The notes beneath the pieces are model-generated. The model had not been told where the DNA came from and did not search any database. It worked only from the letters and a program-made list of their open reading frames with translations. A DNA stretch of 53,781 nucleotides. It comes from an uncultured Myxococcales bacterium. GTDB taxonomy: Bacteria > Myxococcota_A > Polyangia > Polyangiales > Polyangiaceae. The position numbers were made by a program, and so were the translations under genes. Shown piece by piece: positions 1 to 7,437 of the stretch (within the stretch, counting starts at the first letter, position 1; each line of letters starts with the position of its first letter). Location: assembly GCA_937902985.1 (NCBI GenBank), contig CALFNG010000160.1:1-53781 (forward strand), read 5' to 3'.

Positions 1-1191
1 GCTGCCGCTGCGCCCCCGGGCGCCAGCCCCGTCGCATCGGCTTCCGCCGGCGCCGGCGCCCCCGAGTCACCCCTCGATGGGCTCGACTTCATCGACGAGG
101 CGCGGGTGCTCTTCCGCGTGGCGGCGTGCGGCCCCACGGGCGACGTTCCTCCGCGCTTGGATGCGGCCGTCGTCGGCAAGCACTGCTCCGAACTCGAGCA
201 GGCGTACGGCGAGTACAAGAAGGGCTGGGTCGACGTCGCGATGCCATTCATCGCGAACCTACGGCCACGAGAGCTCCCCCCGGTCGTGGTCTATCCGTTC
301 GGCGGTGGCGACCTCGTGACGGCCCTCGCGACGTTCCCGGACGCAACGGAGATCACCACCATCTCCCTCGAGCCCGCGGGCGACATCCGCCCCGTCGACA
401 AGATGGCGCCGGGCGGCCTGGCTCGCGAGCTCGCAGCCCACCGCGCGCATCTCGAGCGTCTGCTCGAGAAGGCGCACTCGCGCACCGACAACCTCGAGAA
501 AGAGTCCCAGACGGACATGCCCGGCGAGATCGTGTTCGATCTCGGGGCCCTGGTCATCCACGGGTACGAGCCCGTGAGCCTCCGGTATTTCCAGCTCCGT
601 CCGGATGGCAGCGTCGCCTACGTCACCGAGGCGGACATCGACGCGGCCGCGCACCATCCGGTCGCTCTCCACGCGCTCTTCCAAAACGCGGAGCTTCGTT
701 TTCGCATGGCCGCGAGCGGTCCTGTCAAGACGCTCCGGCACATCGCGTTCAACCTCGACGACGCGCACCTCAAGGCCGACGGGTCGCTTCTCGCGCACCT
801 GAACCCGAAAGGGAAGGTGTCGGCCATGACCAAGGCCGCGAGCCATCTCCTCTGGAACGACCATTTCTCCGCCATTCGCGGCTGGCTCATCGACCACACC
901 GACTGGATGATCTCCGACTCGACCGGCATTCCGCCCCGGTTCGCCGAGCCCGCAGGATTCGTGCAAGACACCTATGGCATTTTCGACGGCCCGATCTTCG
1001 GGCTCTACGACAAACGCGACGCCGATGATCTCAAGCGCCTCTTCAAGTCCGAGCCGACGCGTGAGCTCGAATTCCGCTACGGCTACCCTGACCAGGCTGG
1101 CCACGCCCACCTCGTCGTGACCCATCGTGGAGGCAACCTCGCGGATGGTAACGCGAAAACGTCTCCCGCCCCCACCTTATCCGATCGCTGA
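1..1191 (+). CDS. Hypothetical exported protein, 5'-truncated by the window edge
   Basis: The reading frame is open from base 1, so the true start lies upstream. The first 25 or so residues are Ala/Pro/Ser/Gly-rich, as in the linker that follows a lipoprotein signal in myxobacterial exported proteins. The body of about 350 residues looks globular, with segments such as VVYPFGGGDLVTALATFPDA and a Trp-rich stretch (HLLWNDHFSAIRGWLIDHTDW), and it ends at TGA 1189-1191. I recognise no catalytic family. It could be an uncharacterised periplasmic or outer-membrane lipoprotein, but no signal peptide is visible because the N-terminus is missing. Function unknown. Confidence 0.75.
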   Translation, partial: AAAAPPGASPVASASAGAGAPESPLDGLDFIDEARVLFRVAACGPTGDVPPRLDAAVVGKHCSELEQAYGEYKKGWVDVAMPFIANLRPRELPPVVVYPFGGGDLVTALATFPDATEITTISLEPAGDIRPVDKMAPGGLARELAAHRAHLERLLEKAHSRTDNLEKESQTDMPGEIVFDLGALVIHGYEPVSLRYFQLRPDGSVAYVTEADIDAAAHHPVALHALFQNAELRFRMAASGPVKTLRHIAFNLDDAHLKADGSLLAHLNPKGKVSAMTKAASHLLWNDHFSAIRGWLIDHTDWMISDSTGIPPRFAEPAGFVQDTYGIFDGPIFGLYDKRDADDLKRLFKSEPTRELEFRYGYPDQAGHAHLVVTHRGGNLADGNAKTSPAPTLSDR

Positions 1192-1581
1192 GCGCCGCTT
1201 GCGGGGGCGGTGGGGGCGCGGTGGCGGCACAGGGGCGACGCCTGCATATTGCCTGGGCCCTAGGCGCATCGGCCCGGCGTTCGCGCGGGCTTCGCGGCCG
1301 GCCTTGCGGTCAGCGGGGTCTGCGGCTAGCAGCCCCGAAGCGGCCACGATGGGCGACGTGAATGCCCTGGGCCCGCAGCGGTTGCCGCAGGGGAAATCCA
1401 AGGAAAAACGCGGGTCGCGCTCGCTGCCCGATGCGTTGACGAAGGCCAAATGGCCCTGGCCAAAACGTCCTTCATGGTTAATGTATGCCCTCCGGCGGGA
1501 AGGGCCGGTAGAGCCCGTGTGTTGTCCACCTTCAAGAGCGACCCTACGCCGTCGCTCGGCATCCCAACCCCGTAAGCGACC
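1192..1581. other. 390-bp gap upstream of the sigma-factor gene
   Basis: I see no convincing gene here. One frame stays open across most of it, but its Arg/Pro/Ser-rich translation looks like a GC-driven artefact. A TTGACG hexamer at 1436-1441 could be a -35 element, but no good -10 lies at the right spacing. The region is somewhat less GC-rich near 1390-1490 and probably holds the promoter of the downstream sigma factor. Confidence 0.3.
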
Positions 1582-2898
1582 GTGAACGTACCCAGCACTG
1601 CCCTAGCCCCCGTGAGATCCGCGCGAAGAGAACCGGTCCGACCGGCCCTCGAGCTCGAAACGTTTTCCGACGTGGCCGTCGCAAACGACGCTGCTCCTGC
1701 GTCCCTTGCGCCCCCGCCCGCGCCCAAATCCACGCGGCGGCGTGTGCTCACGCACGAAGAAGAGGTGGATCTCTCGCAGCGAATCGAGGCGGGAGAGCGC
1801 GACGCGCTCTACGCCCTCCTCGGGACCGCGCACGCCTCGGTGCCGCTCCGGGCGATCGCTGCCGAGCTGAAAGAAGGGCGGCTCATCCCGTCGCAGATGC
1901 TGCGTAACGCCGAAGAAGACGCCGACACGCCCACGGGCGTCGACCGGCTGGTCCGGCTCCTCGAGCGGGCCGCAACGGGCGTCACGGGCAAAGTCGTTCG
2001 CGACGAGGCGACGCGAGAGCGCCGCAAGCGCCGCCGTACGCGCCTGGCGATGGACCTCTCGTCGCAGCGCTTCGAGCGCGCCATCTTCGACCGCATCGCC
2101 CGCTCGCTCCGCACCCGCGGGGCCGACGAGCGAACGCGCCGCACGTTCACCCGCGGCCGTCGCGATGCCGAGCGCGCCGTTCACGAGTTCGTGGGCGCCA
2201 ACTTCGGCCTGGTGGTCACCTACGCCCGCCGCTTCGTGGGGCAGGGGCTCGACATGCACGACCTCGTGCAAGAAGGTCAGCTCGGTCTCATTCGCGCGGT
2301 GGAGAAGTTCGACTGGCGGCGCGGTCACCGGTTCTCCACGTACGCAGCCTGGTGGGTCCGGCAGGCCATGGCGCGCGCTCTGGCCGACCAGAGCAAGACG
2401 ATCCGCGTGCCCGTGCACCTCCTCGAGAGCCGTCACAAGCTCGAGCGGGTCAAGCGGGCCATGGCGCAGCAAGGCGTCCGCGATCCGAGCGACGAAGAGC
2501 TGTCGCGCGAGAGCGGTCTGCCGATCGACAAGGTGCGAGCGATTCGCGGTCTCGTGCGCGAACCGCTCCGTCTCGAGGCGCCCCTCGGCGACGCGGGCGA
2601 CGGCGGCCAACTCGGTGACCGCGTGGCCGACATGCGGTCTCCGGCGCCCGACGAGCAGCTCGCGCAGGGCCGCATGCAAGTGCAGACGCGCGCTCTCCTC
2701 GATCACCTCTCGCCTCGCGAGCAGCAGCTGCTGAAGCTCCGGTTCGGCATGGACGGCGGTCCCGGCCAAACGCTCGAAGAGGTCGGCAAGTCGTTCAATC
2801 TCTCGCGCGAGCGCGTGCGACAGATCGAAGCGGCGGCGTTGAAGAAGCTGCGCGCCATTTCCGAAGAGCGCGAGCTCGGCTCCTACATCGGCCGCTAG
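1582..2898 (+). CDS. RNA polymerase sigma factor, sigma-70 family (RpoD/group 2-like)
   Basis: This 438-residue protein would direct core RNA polymerase to a set of promoters. Region 1.2 starts near residue 52 (LTHEEEVDLSQRIEAGERDA). Region 2 has the expected core: DLVQEGQLGLIRAVEKF, then GHRFSTYAAWWVRQAM for -10 recognition and melting. Region 3 contains ADQSKTIRVPVHLLE. Region 4 ends with the HTH TLEEVGKSFNLSRERVRQIE that reads the -35 element. Between regions 1.2 and 2 lies a very basic insertion (ERRKRRRTR near residue 150). The start is GTG at 1582. The length and lack of a long acidic region 1.1 argue for a group-2 or stress/development factor rather than the vegetative sigma. A methyltransferase gene follows after 41 bp. 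Confidence 0.93.
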   Translation: MNVPSTALAPVRSARREPVRPALELETFSDVAVANDAAPASLAPPPAPKSTRRRVLTHEEEVDLSQRIEAGERDALYALLGTAHASVPLRAIAAELKEGRLIPSQMLRNAEEDADTPTGVDRLVRLLERAATGVTGKVVRDEATRERRKRRRTRLAMDLSSQRFERAIFDRIARSLRTRGADERTRRTFTRGRRDAERAVHEFVGANFGLVVTYARRFVGQGLDMHDLVQEGQLGLIRAVEKFDWRRGHRFSTYAAWWVRQAMARALADQSKTIRVPVHLLESRHKLERVKRAMAQQGVRDPSDEELSRESGLPIDKVRAIRGLVREPLRLEAPLGDAGDGGQLGDRVADMRSPAPDEQLAQGRMQVQTRALLDHLSPREQQLLKLRFGMDGGPGQTLEEVGKSFNLSRERVRQIEAAALKKLRAISEERELGSYIGR

Positions 2899-2939
2899 TC
2901 CTCGCTTCGGGCGCCCTCTCGCGCGACGAGAGGAGACTG

Positions 2940-4346
2940 ATGTGCCGTCCTTCCATCGCATCACTCGCCGGGCTAGAGATGCCTGCGGTGGTCGAGCTTC
3001 TCTGGGAAGGCAAGTACCGCGACGGCGTTCGCGTCGAGCCGTCTCGCGACGCTGCGCCCCTCGAGACCGACGAAGTGCACGATCCCCACGATGCGCCCGA
3101 CGGCGGCCCATCGTGCCGGAGCGACTGGAGCAACCGGCTCGTTCTCGGCGATCAGGAGCGCGTGCTGCCTGCGCTGGCCGCCGAGCTCGCGGGACGCGTC
3201 GCGCTGGTCTACATCGACCCGCCGTTCGACACCGGGGGCGCCTTCGACTTTCGCGCCTCGATCCCCGGCGCGCCCGACGACACGCCCCGCATCGCCGTGC
3301 CTGCGTACGAAGACGCGCGCGGGCTCGACGCCTGGCTCGCCTGGTTCGACGGCGCGGCGAGGCGGCTCTTCGAGTTGCTCGCCGACGGCGGCAGCCTCTA
3401 CGTTCACCTCGACGCTCACGTCGCTCACTACGCGAAGGTCGTTCTCGACGAGATCTTCGGTCAGGGAGCTTTTCAGCGCGAGATCGTCTGGCGCATCGGC
3501 TGGGTGAGCGGCTTCAAGTCGCAGGCGAGAGGCTGGATTCGTAACCACGACACGCTGCTCTTCTACGCGAAGGGGGGGCGGCCCGCCACCTTTCACAAGG
3601 AGTACGTGCCGTACCCGCCCGGGTACGTGCGGCGCGACGGCAAGCCTCCGCGCGGCGCTGGGTATCCGATCGAAGACGTGTGGAACGGCAGCGACGTCGA
3701 TCGCATGGATAGCATCCAGATCGTGTCGTTCTCTGGCGAGAAGGTCGGCTACCCCACGCAGAAGAACGAGGCCCTGGTGTCGCGCATCGTCCGCGCGTCG
3801 TCGAACCCGGACGACCTCGTCCTCGACTGCTTCGTCGGGTCGGGAACGACTGCGGTGGTCGCGGAGAAGCTCGGCCGCCGCTGGGTCGCATGCGACGCCT
3901 CGTCGATCGCCGTTCACACGACACGGAAGCGCCTCCTGCGCCTCCCGCGAATCGCGCCACTCGTCGTGCAGCGAGCCGTCACGTCGCCGGCGCACGCGAG
4001 CCTCGAGGGGGCGCCCCGCGATCTCGACGCCCGCGTCGCGATCGACGGCCGAAACGCGACGATCGAGCTCGCGTCGTTCGCGTTGCCTGCCCTCTCCGTG
4101 CCCGAGCCGGTGCGGGCGAGCGTGGATCACTGGTCGCAGTGGCTCGACGGGTGGTGCATCGACTGGGACCACCAGGGGGGCGCGCTCAACGCGGGCTCGC
4201 GCCTCTGGCGCACGCGCGCGCAGACGCCCTTGAGGCTGTCGGCAACGCACGCGTACGGCGGGCCCGGGCGCTACGTCGCGCTCGTGAAGACGTTCGACGT
4301 ACTGGGCGGCATGACGACCAAGCGAATCGACGTCGAGGTTGCATGA
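2940..4346 (+). CDS. Site-specific DNA methyltransferase, beta class (N6-adenine or N4-cytosine), orphan
   Basis: The protein should transfer methyl groups from S-adenosylmethionine to adenine N6 or cytosine N4 in a specific DNA sequence. Motif IV is DPPF (residues 93-96). The SAM-binding motif I, DCFVGSGTT, comes later (296-304), so the order IV-TRD-I marks a beta-class, Mod-like enzyme. The intervening region with NHDTLLFYAKGG is the likely target-recognition part. The C-terminus ends with a small beta-rich module (FDVLGGMTTKRIDVEVA) of the kind seen in other Mod-like proteins. The start ATG at 2940 has a strong ribosome site (GAGAGGAG). No restriction gene lies on either side, so it is probably a solitary, possibly regulatory, methyltransferase. 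The recognition sequence cannot be read from the gene. Confidence 0.9.
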   Translation: MCRPSIASLAGLEMPAVVELLWEGKYRDGVRVEPSRDAAPLETDEVHDPHDAPDGGPSCRSDWSNRLVLGDQERVLPALAAELAGRVALVYIDPPFDTGGAFDFRASIPGAPDDTPRIAVPAYEDARGLDAWLAWFDGAARRLFELLADGGSLYVHLDAHVAHYAKVVLDEIFGQGAFQREIVWRIGWVSGFKSQARGWIRNHDTLLFYAKGGRPATFHKEYVPYPPGYVRRDGKPPRGAGYPIEDVWNGSDVDRMDSIQIVSFSGEKVGYPTQKNEALVSRIVRASSNPDDLVLDCFVGSGTTAVVAEKLGRRWVACDASSIAVHTTRKRLLRLPRIAPLVVQRAVTSPAHASLEGAPRDLDARVAIDGRNATIELASFALPALSVPEPVRASVDHWSQWLDGWCIDWDHQGGALNAGSRLWRTRAQTPLRLSATHAYGGPGRYVALVKTFDVLGGMTTKRIDVEVA

Positions 4347-4403
4347 TGGCTCCGATGAACCGAGCCCGCGGCCCGTTCGCGCTCATGGGGCGGCGGTCAC
4401 GAA

Positions 4404-5177
4404 TCAGCAGAACCATCCGAGCTCGACGCCCTTGCGAACGAGGTCGTAGCGGCCGCGCACCTGGAGCTTGGAGTACACGCCGCGCAGCTGGCAGGCGATC
4501 GTCTGCGCCGACTTCGTTCGCTTGATGGCGATTTGCCATCGGGAGTCCCCCTCGGCGAGGTACGCCGCTACCTCCTCCTCGGCGCACGTGAGCGACTGCC
4601 GTCCGATCGCCGGCCTCGGAATGCTGAGGAGGACCCTAGGCTCGTCATCGCTGAAGAGGTCGGCGCATCGTGCCGCGACCGGAAGGGCCCGGTCGGCCTT
4701 TCGGGTTTGTGCGGCGATGACGAGCGGGAGCGGCAGCGGCCGGCGCCGGAACCCGAGCTTCTCGAGCGCGGACGTGTACCACTTCGAGGCGGTCGAGCAG
4801 GCCATCTCGAGCTCCGGGGCGACGGCCTTCTGCTGCTCACCGCAGAGCACCCGGCCGAGCACCGTGGTCTCGCGGTCGTTCAGGAACTCGCCGGCGGTCT
4901 TGTGGATGCTCATGAACACGTAGTGGCGGTCGGCGTCGGAGACGGTCGAGTCCACCCGCAGCCGGCCCCCGATGAAGTCGTGCCAGATCCGGGCGAGGTC
5001 GGCCGGCCCCGCCATCGCGTCGGCCTGCCGTGCCTCGGGGAGGATGTCGCGTGCGAGCGGCAGTGGCGGTTCACTCGGGCGTAGCGGCGGGATGCGCACG
5101 CCCGAACGGTCGTCACGTGCCAACAGCGTGTGTCGTGGAGTGCGTCGTGCCGATTCCGCCTGGAGTTGGAGCGCCAT
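4404..5177 (-). CDS. Transcriptional regulator with two tandem LuxR-type HTH domains
   Basis: Two copies of the LuxR/GerE HTH pattern are visible in 257 residues. The first (about 99-143) reads LNDRETTVLGRVLCGEQQKA then STASKWYTSALEKLG. The second (about 196-253) reads LTCAEEEVAAYLAEGDSRW then TIACQLRGVYSKLQVRGRYD, and it keeps the usual C-terminal helix. There is no receiver, PAS or autoinducer domain, only a 98-residue N-terminus. ATG 5177 is used here; ATG at 5015 (MAGPADLARIW) is a plausible shorter start and would still include both HTH units. The gene converges on the methyltransferase gene, 57 bp away. It probably binds DNA, but its target and trigger are unknown. Confidence 0.78.
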   Translation of the reverse strand: MALQLQAESARRTPRHTLLARDDRSGVRIPPLRPSEPPLPLARDILPEARQADAMAGPADLARIWHDFIGGRLRVDSTVSDADRHYVFMSIHKTAGEFLNDRETTVLGRVLCGEQQKAVAPELEMACSTASKWYTSALEKLGFRRRPLPLPLVIAAQTRKADRALPVAARCADLFSDDEPRVLLSIPRPAIGRQSLTCAEEEVAAYLAEGDSRWQIAIKRTKSAQTIACQLRGVYSKLQVRGRYDLVRKGVELGWFC

Positions 5178-5337
5178 GACGGGAAGATCATCCCGCCCCC
5201 GCCACGTGTCGATTACAGCCGATTACTTCGGTCCGGCGGCCGCTCGAACGAGCGCTCGAACGCTTCGCAATCGTGCCGCTATCCGTGCGGCGGACTGCCC
5301 GTCGAGCGCGCTCTGCGCGATTCTCTCGTCGGCCCGC

Positions 5338-5883
5338 TCAGATATCGCCGTTCGCGGTTTGCAAGGTCGGGCACACCGAGCAGCTGCTCGCCGAGCACGA
5401 GGCGAGATCCGTGAACGCCGTCACGGTGGCCGACGAAGCCTGCGCTTCGCACCCCTGGACGCACGACGGATCGGTGGGCAGGCAGTTCAAGACGCAGAAG
5501 GCGACCGACGCGCAGCTCGTGTCGTTGGGGCAGCTCGACGGGTTCGAGCAGCAACTCGCCGCGATGCAGGCGATGCAGGCCGCCGTTGTCGTGCCGAAGA
5601 TCTGAGTGGCTCCGGTGCACGACGTGGCGTCTCCGATCGCGCCGGTCGAGGTGCCTTCGGGGGCGCTGCCGTCACCCTCGGCCGAAACGCCTCCGCCGGC
5701 CACGCTCGCCGTGCAGGGGACGCCGTTCTTCTCGGTGCAGCCCGCGGGGATCGGCGGATGCGGCGCGCTGTTCGAAGAGCACGCGAGCACCGCTCCGAGA
5801 GCGGCGGCGGCGAGCGGTCCCAGCGCTCGCTTCGCTCCGGGCGACCTTCCATCGATCCGATCTCGTGTGACCATGACTCTCAC
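5338..5883 (-). CDS. Cys-rich lipoprotein, function unknown
   Basis: The 181-residue product starts with a basic n-region, a hydrophobic segment (LGPLAAAALGAVLACSS) and a lipobox-like LAC, so it is likely a lipoprotein. The mature part is low-complexity Gly/Ser/Ala followed by a Cys-rich domain (CIACIAASCCSNPSSC, CVLNCLPTDPSCVQGC) with about 17 cysteines, probably disulfide-bonded outside the cytoplasm. Proteins of this style are common in Myxococcota genomes, but none has a function I can assign. A divergent small lipoprotein gene lies 162 bp away. Confidence 0.75.
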   Translation of the reverse strand: MRVMVTRDRIDGRSPGAKRALGPLAAAALGAVLACSSNSAPHPPIPAGCTEKNGVPCTASVAGGGVSAEGDGSAPEGTSTGAIGDATSCTGATQIFGTTTAACIACIAASCCSNPSSCPNDTSCASVAFCVLNCLPTDPSCVQGCEAQASSATVTAFTDLASCSASSCSVCPTLQTANGDI

Positions 5884-6045
5884 CTCATTCGTCCGGCTGC
5901 GCGGCGCCTGTCAAGTTATGTGCGCTCGAATGGTGGTCGCCAGCACATGGCACCAACGTACGGGCACGCACACTTCCCGAGCGATCGCGCGCGTCGCAGA
6001 TTGGCGCGCTTGAGGCATCCCCGCTCGGTGAGGTCTAACTAAAGT

Positions 6046-6354
6046 GTGGACCCGCATGCCGCCGCGCCGATCGCGTCTGAAACGACGAAGGCTTCTCCGA
6101 AGACGCCGCAGGCCCCGGGCCTTCGAGCCTCGTGTTCCGGACACGTCCGGGGCGCGGTCGTAGCCCTCGCCGCGCTGGCCACGGCGGCATCGAGCGGCTG
6201 CGGCGGCGCCCTGCCAGGCGGCGGCGGCGCGGCTTCGTCGACGTCGGCCTCGACGCCGGCCGATGCGGCCGTCGTTCGCTTCGCGCACGTGGGCTACCGC
6301 GGCGTCGACGAGGTGCAGATCGAAAAGGAGGTCCAGGAGCTGTTGGCTCGATGA
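6046..6354 (+). CDS. Small lipoprotein-like protein, function unknown
   Basis: This 102-residue protein has an internal hydrophobic segment (GAVVALAALATAASSGCGG) with a lipobox-like Cys, followed by a Gly/Ser/Ala linker and a short acidic helix (DEVQIEKEVQELLAR). The start is taken as GTG 6046. A possible promoter (TTGAGG 6010-6015, an 18-bp spacer, TCTAAC 6034-6039) would place transcription start almost on the start codon, so the message may be leaderless. The stop codon overlaps the next start (ATGA, 6351-6354), so the two genes are translationally coupled and may act together. Confidence 0.6.
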   Translation: MDPHAAAPIASETTKASPKTPQAPGLRASCSGHVRGAVVALAALATAASSGCGGALPGGGGAASSTSASTPADAAVVRFAHVGYRGVDEVQIEKEVQELLAR

Positions 6355-7310
6355 TTGCGACTGCAATGGTGCCGGCGCGGGTGGCGAACGTGCGACGCGG
6401 TGCGAGTGGGGGAAAGACGAGGATGGCGCAGCGAATGTGGACGCTCGATGGGTCACGGTTCTTGCGGCGGGCGGTGGCTTGCGTGATCGTCGCCAGCGCC
6501 TTCGCGGGCACGGTCTCTGGCGTCTCGAGAGCCGAGGAGCCCAGCGCCACGATGCGCGATCTCTCCGAAGCCAACGACTTTCGCGTCCGCGTCAGCGCCG
6601 CGCTGGTGCTCGGCCACACACGGCCGGACGGGGCGCGCGAGGCGCTCGAAGAGGCCCTGGGAGACGTGCACCCCGCGGTGCGCGTGGCCGCGGCCCGCGC
6701 GCTCGGGTCCCTCGCGGACCCCGCCGCTCTGCCGGCCCTCGAGGGGCGCCTCGCGCGCGATGCGTCCGCGAGCGTCGCGGCGCAGCTCCGGGTGGCGATC
6801 ACGCTGCTACGGCGCGCCGCGGGCGCGGACAGCGAGACCAGCGACGCCCACCGCCTCGCGCTCGGCGTGCGGTATCTCGTGGAGCTGGGCTCGATGAGCA
6901 ACCACAGCTCCGTTGGCGGCGACCGCGGCGACGAGCTCGCGCACGTGCTTGGCGGCGCGGCGCGGGCCCGGGCGGGCGCCATGAAGGGCACGGCGTTGCT
7001 CGATGGCGACCCGGCGCTTCGCCAGCAAGCGGTCCAGCGTCACGTGCCGGTCATCACGCTCGACGGGAACGTCATACAGGTCACGGAGTCGCGCATCGGG
7101 GGCGCGACGCAAGTGCAGGTGCGCGTCGAGTTCGCGGTTCGCCGCGGGCAAACGTTGAGGGGTACGGTGTCGGGCGCGGCGACCACCTTCGGTCCGGGCG
7201 CGGACCTCACCGATCAAGGCCGCCGCAAGCTCGAAGAAGACGCGGTCCAGGCCGCCGTGCAGAGCGCGCTTCGCGGCGCCGAAGACGGGCTCCTGGTCGC
7301 CGCGCGCTGA
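6351..7310 (+). CDS. Exported HEAT-repeat protein
   Basis: A signal peptide-like segment (FLRRAVACVIVASAFAGTVS ending near SRAEE) is followed by two or three HEAT/PBS-lyase-type helical repeats (DFRVRVSAALVLGH, HPAVRVAAARALGSLADPAA). These are protein-protein scaffolds, not enzymes. The C-terminal half has a beta-rich stretch (NVIQVTESRIGGATQVQVRV) of unknown fold. ATG 6351 overlaps the stop of the preceding gene. ATG 6423 (MAQRMWTLDG) would leave a more typical signal peptide and is a good alternative. Probably periplasmic. Confidence 0.8.
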   Translation: MIATAMVPARVANVRRGASGGKTRMAQRMWTLDGSRFLRRAVACVIVASAFAGTVSGVSRAEEPSATMRDLSEANDFRVRVSAALVLGHTRPDGAREALEEALGDVHPAVRVAAARALGSLADPAALPALEGRLARDASASVAAQLRVAITLLRRAAGADSETSDAHRLALGVRYLVELGSMSNHSSVGGDRGDELAHVLGGAARARAGAMKGTALLDGDPALRQQAVQRHVPVITLDGNVIQVTESRIGGATQVQVRVEFAVRRGQTLRGTVSGAATTFGPGADLTDQGRRKLEEDAVQAAVQSALRGAEDGLLVAAR

Positions 7311-7437
7311 CGGCGCCGGCGAGTGGGCCGGAGCGAGGCCGCCGCGGCAGGCCGGCGCAGGCCGGCGGCGAGCGCGAGCGAGCGAGATGGCGACCCCTCA
7401 AACCGCGGGGGCGCCCGTGCTATAGCCCGCGCGCATC

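Noticed and set aside
1127-1585. Possible gene in the gap before the first sigma factor
   Set aside because: The translation is Arg/Pro/Ser noise with no ribosome site, and it overlaps the end of the upstream gene.
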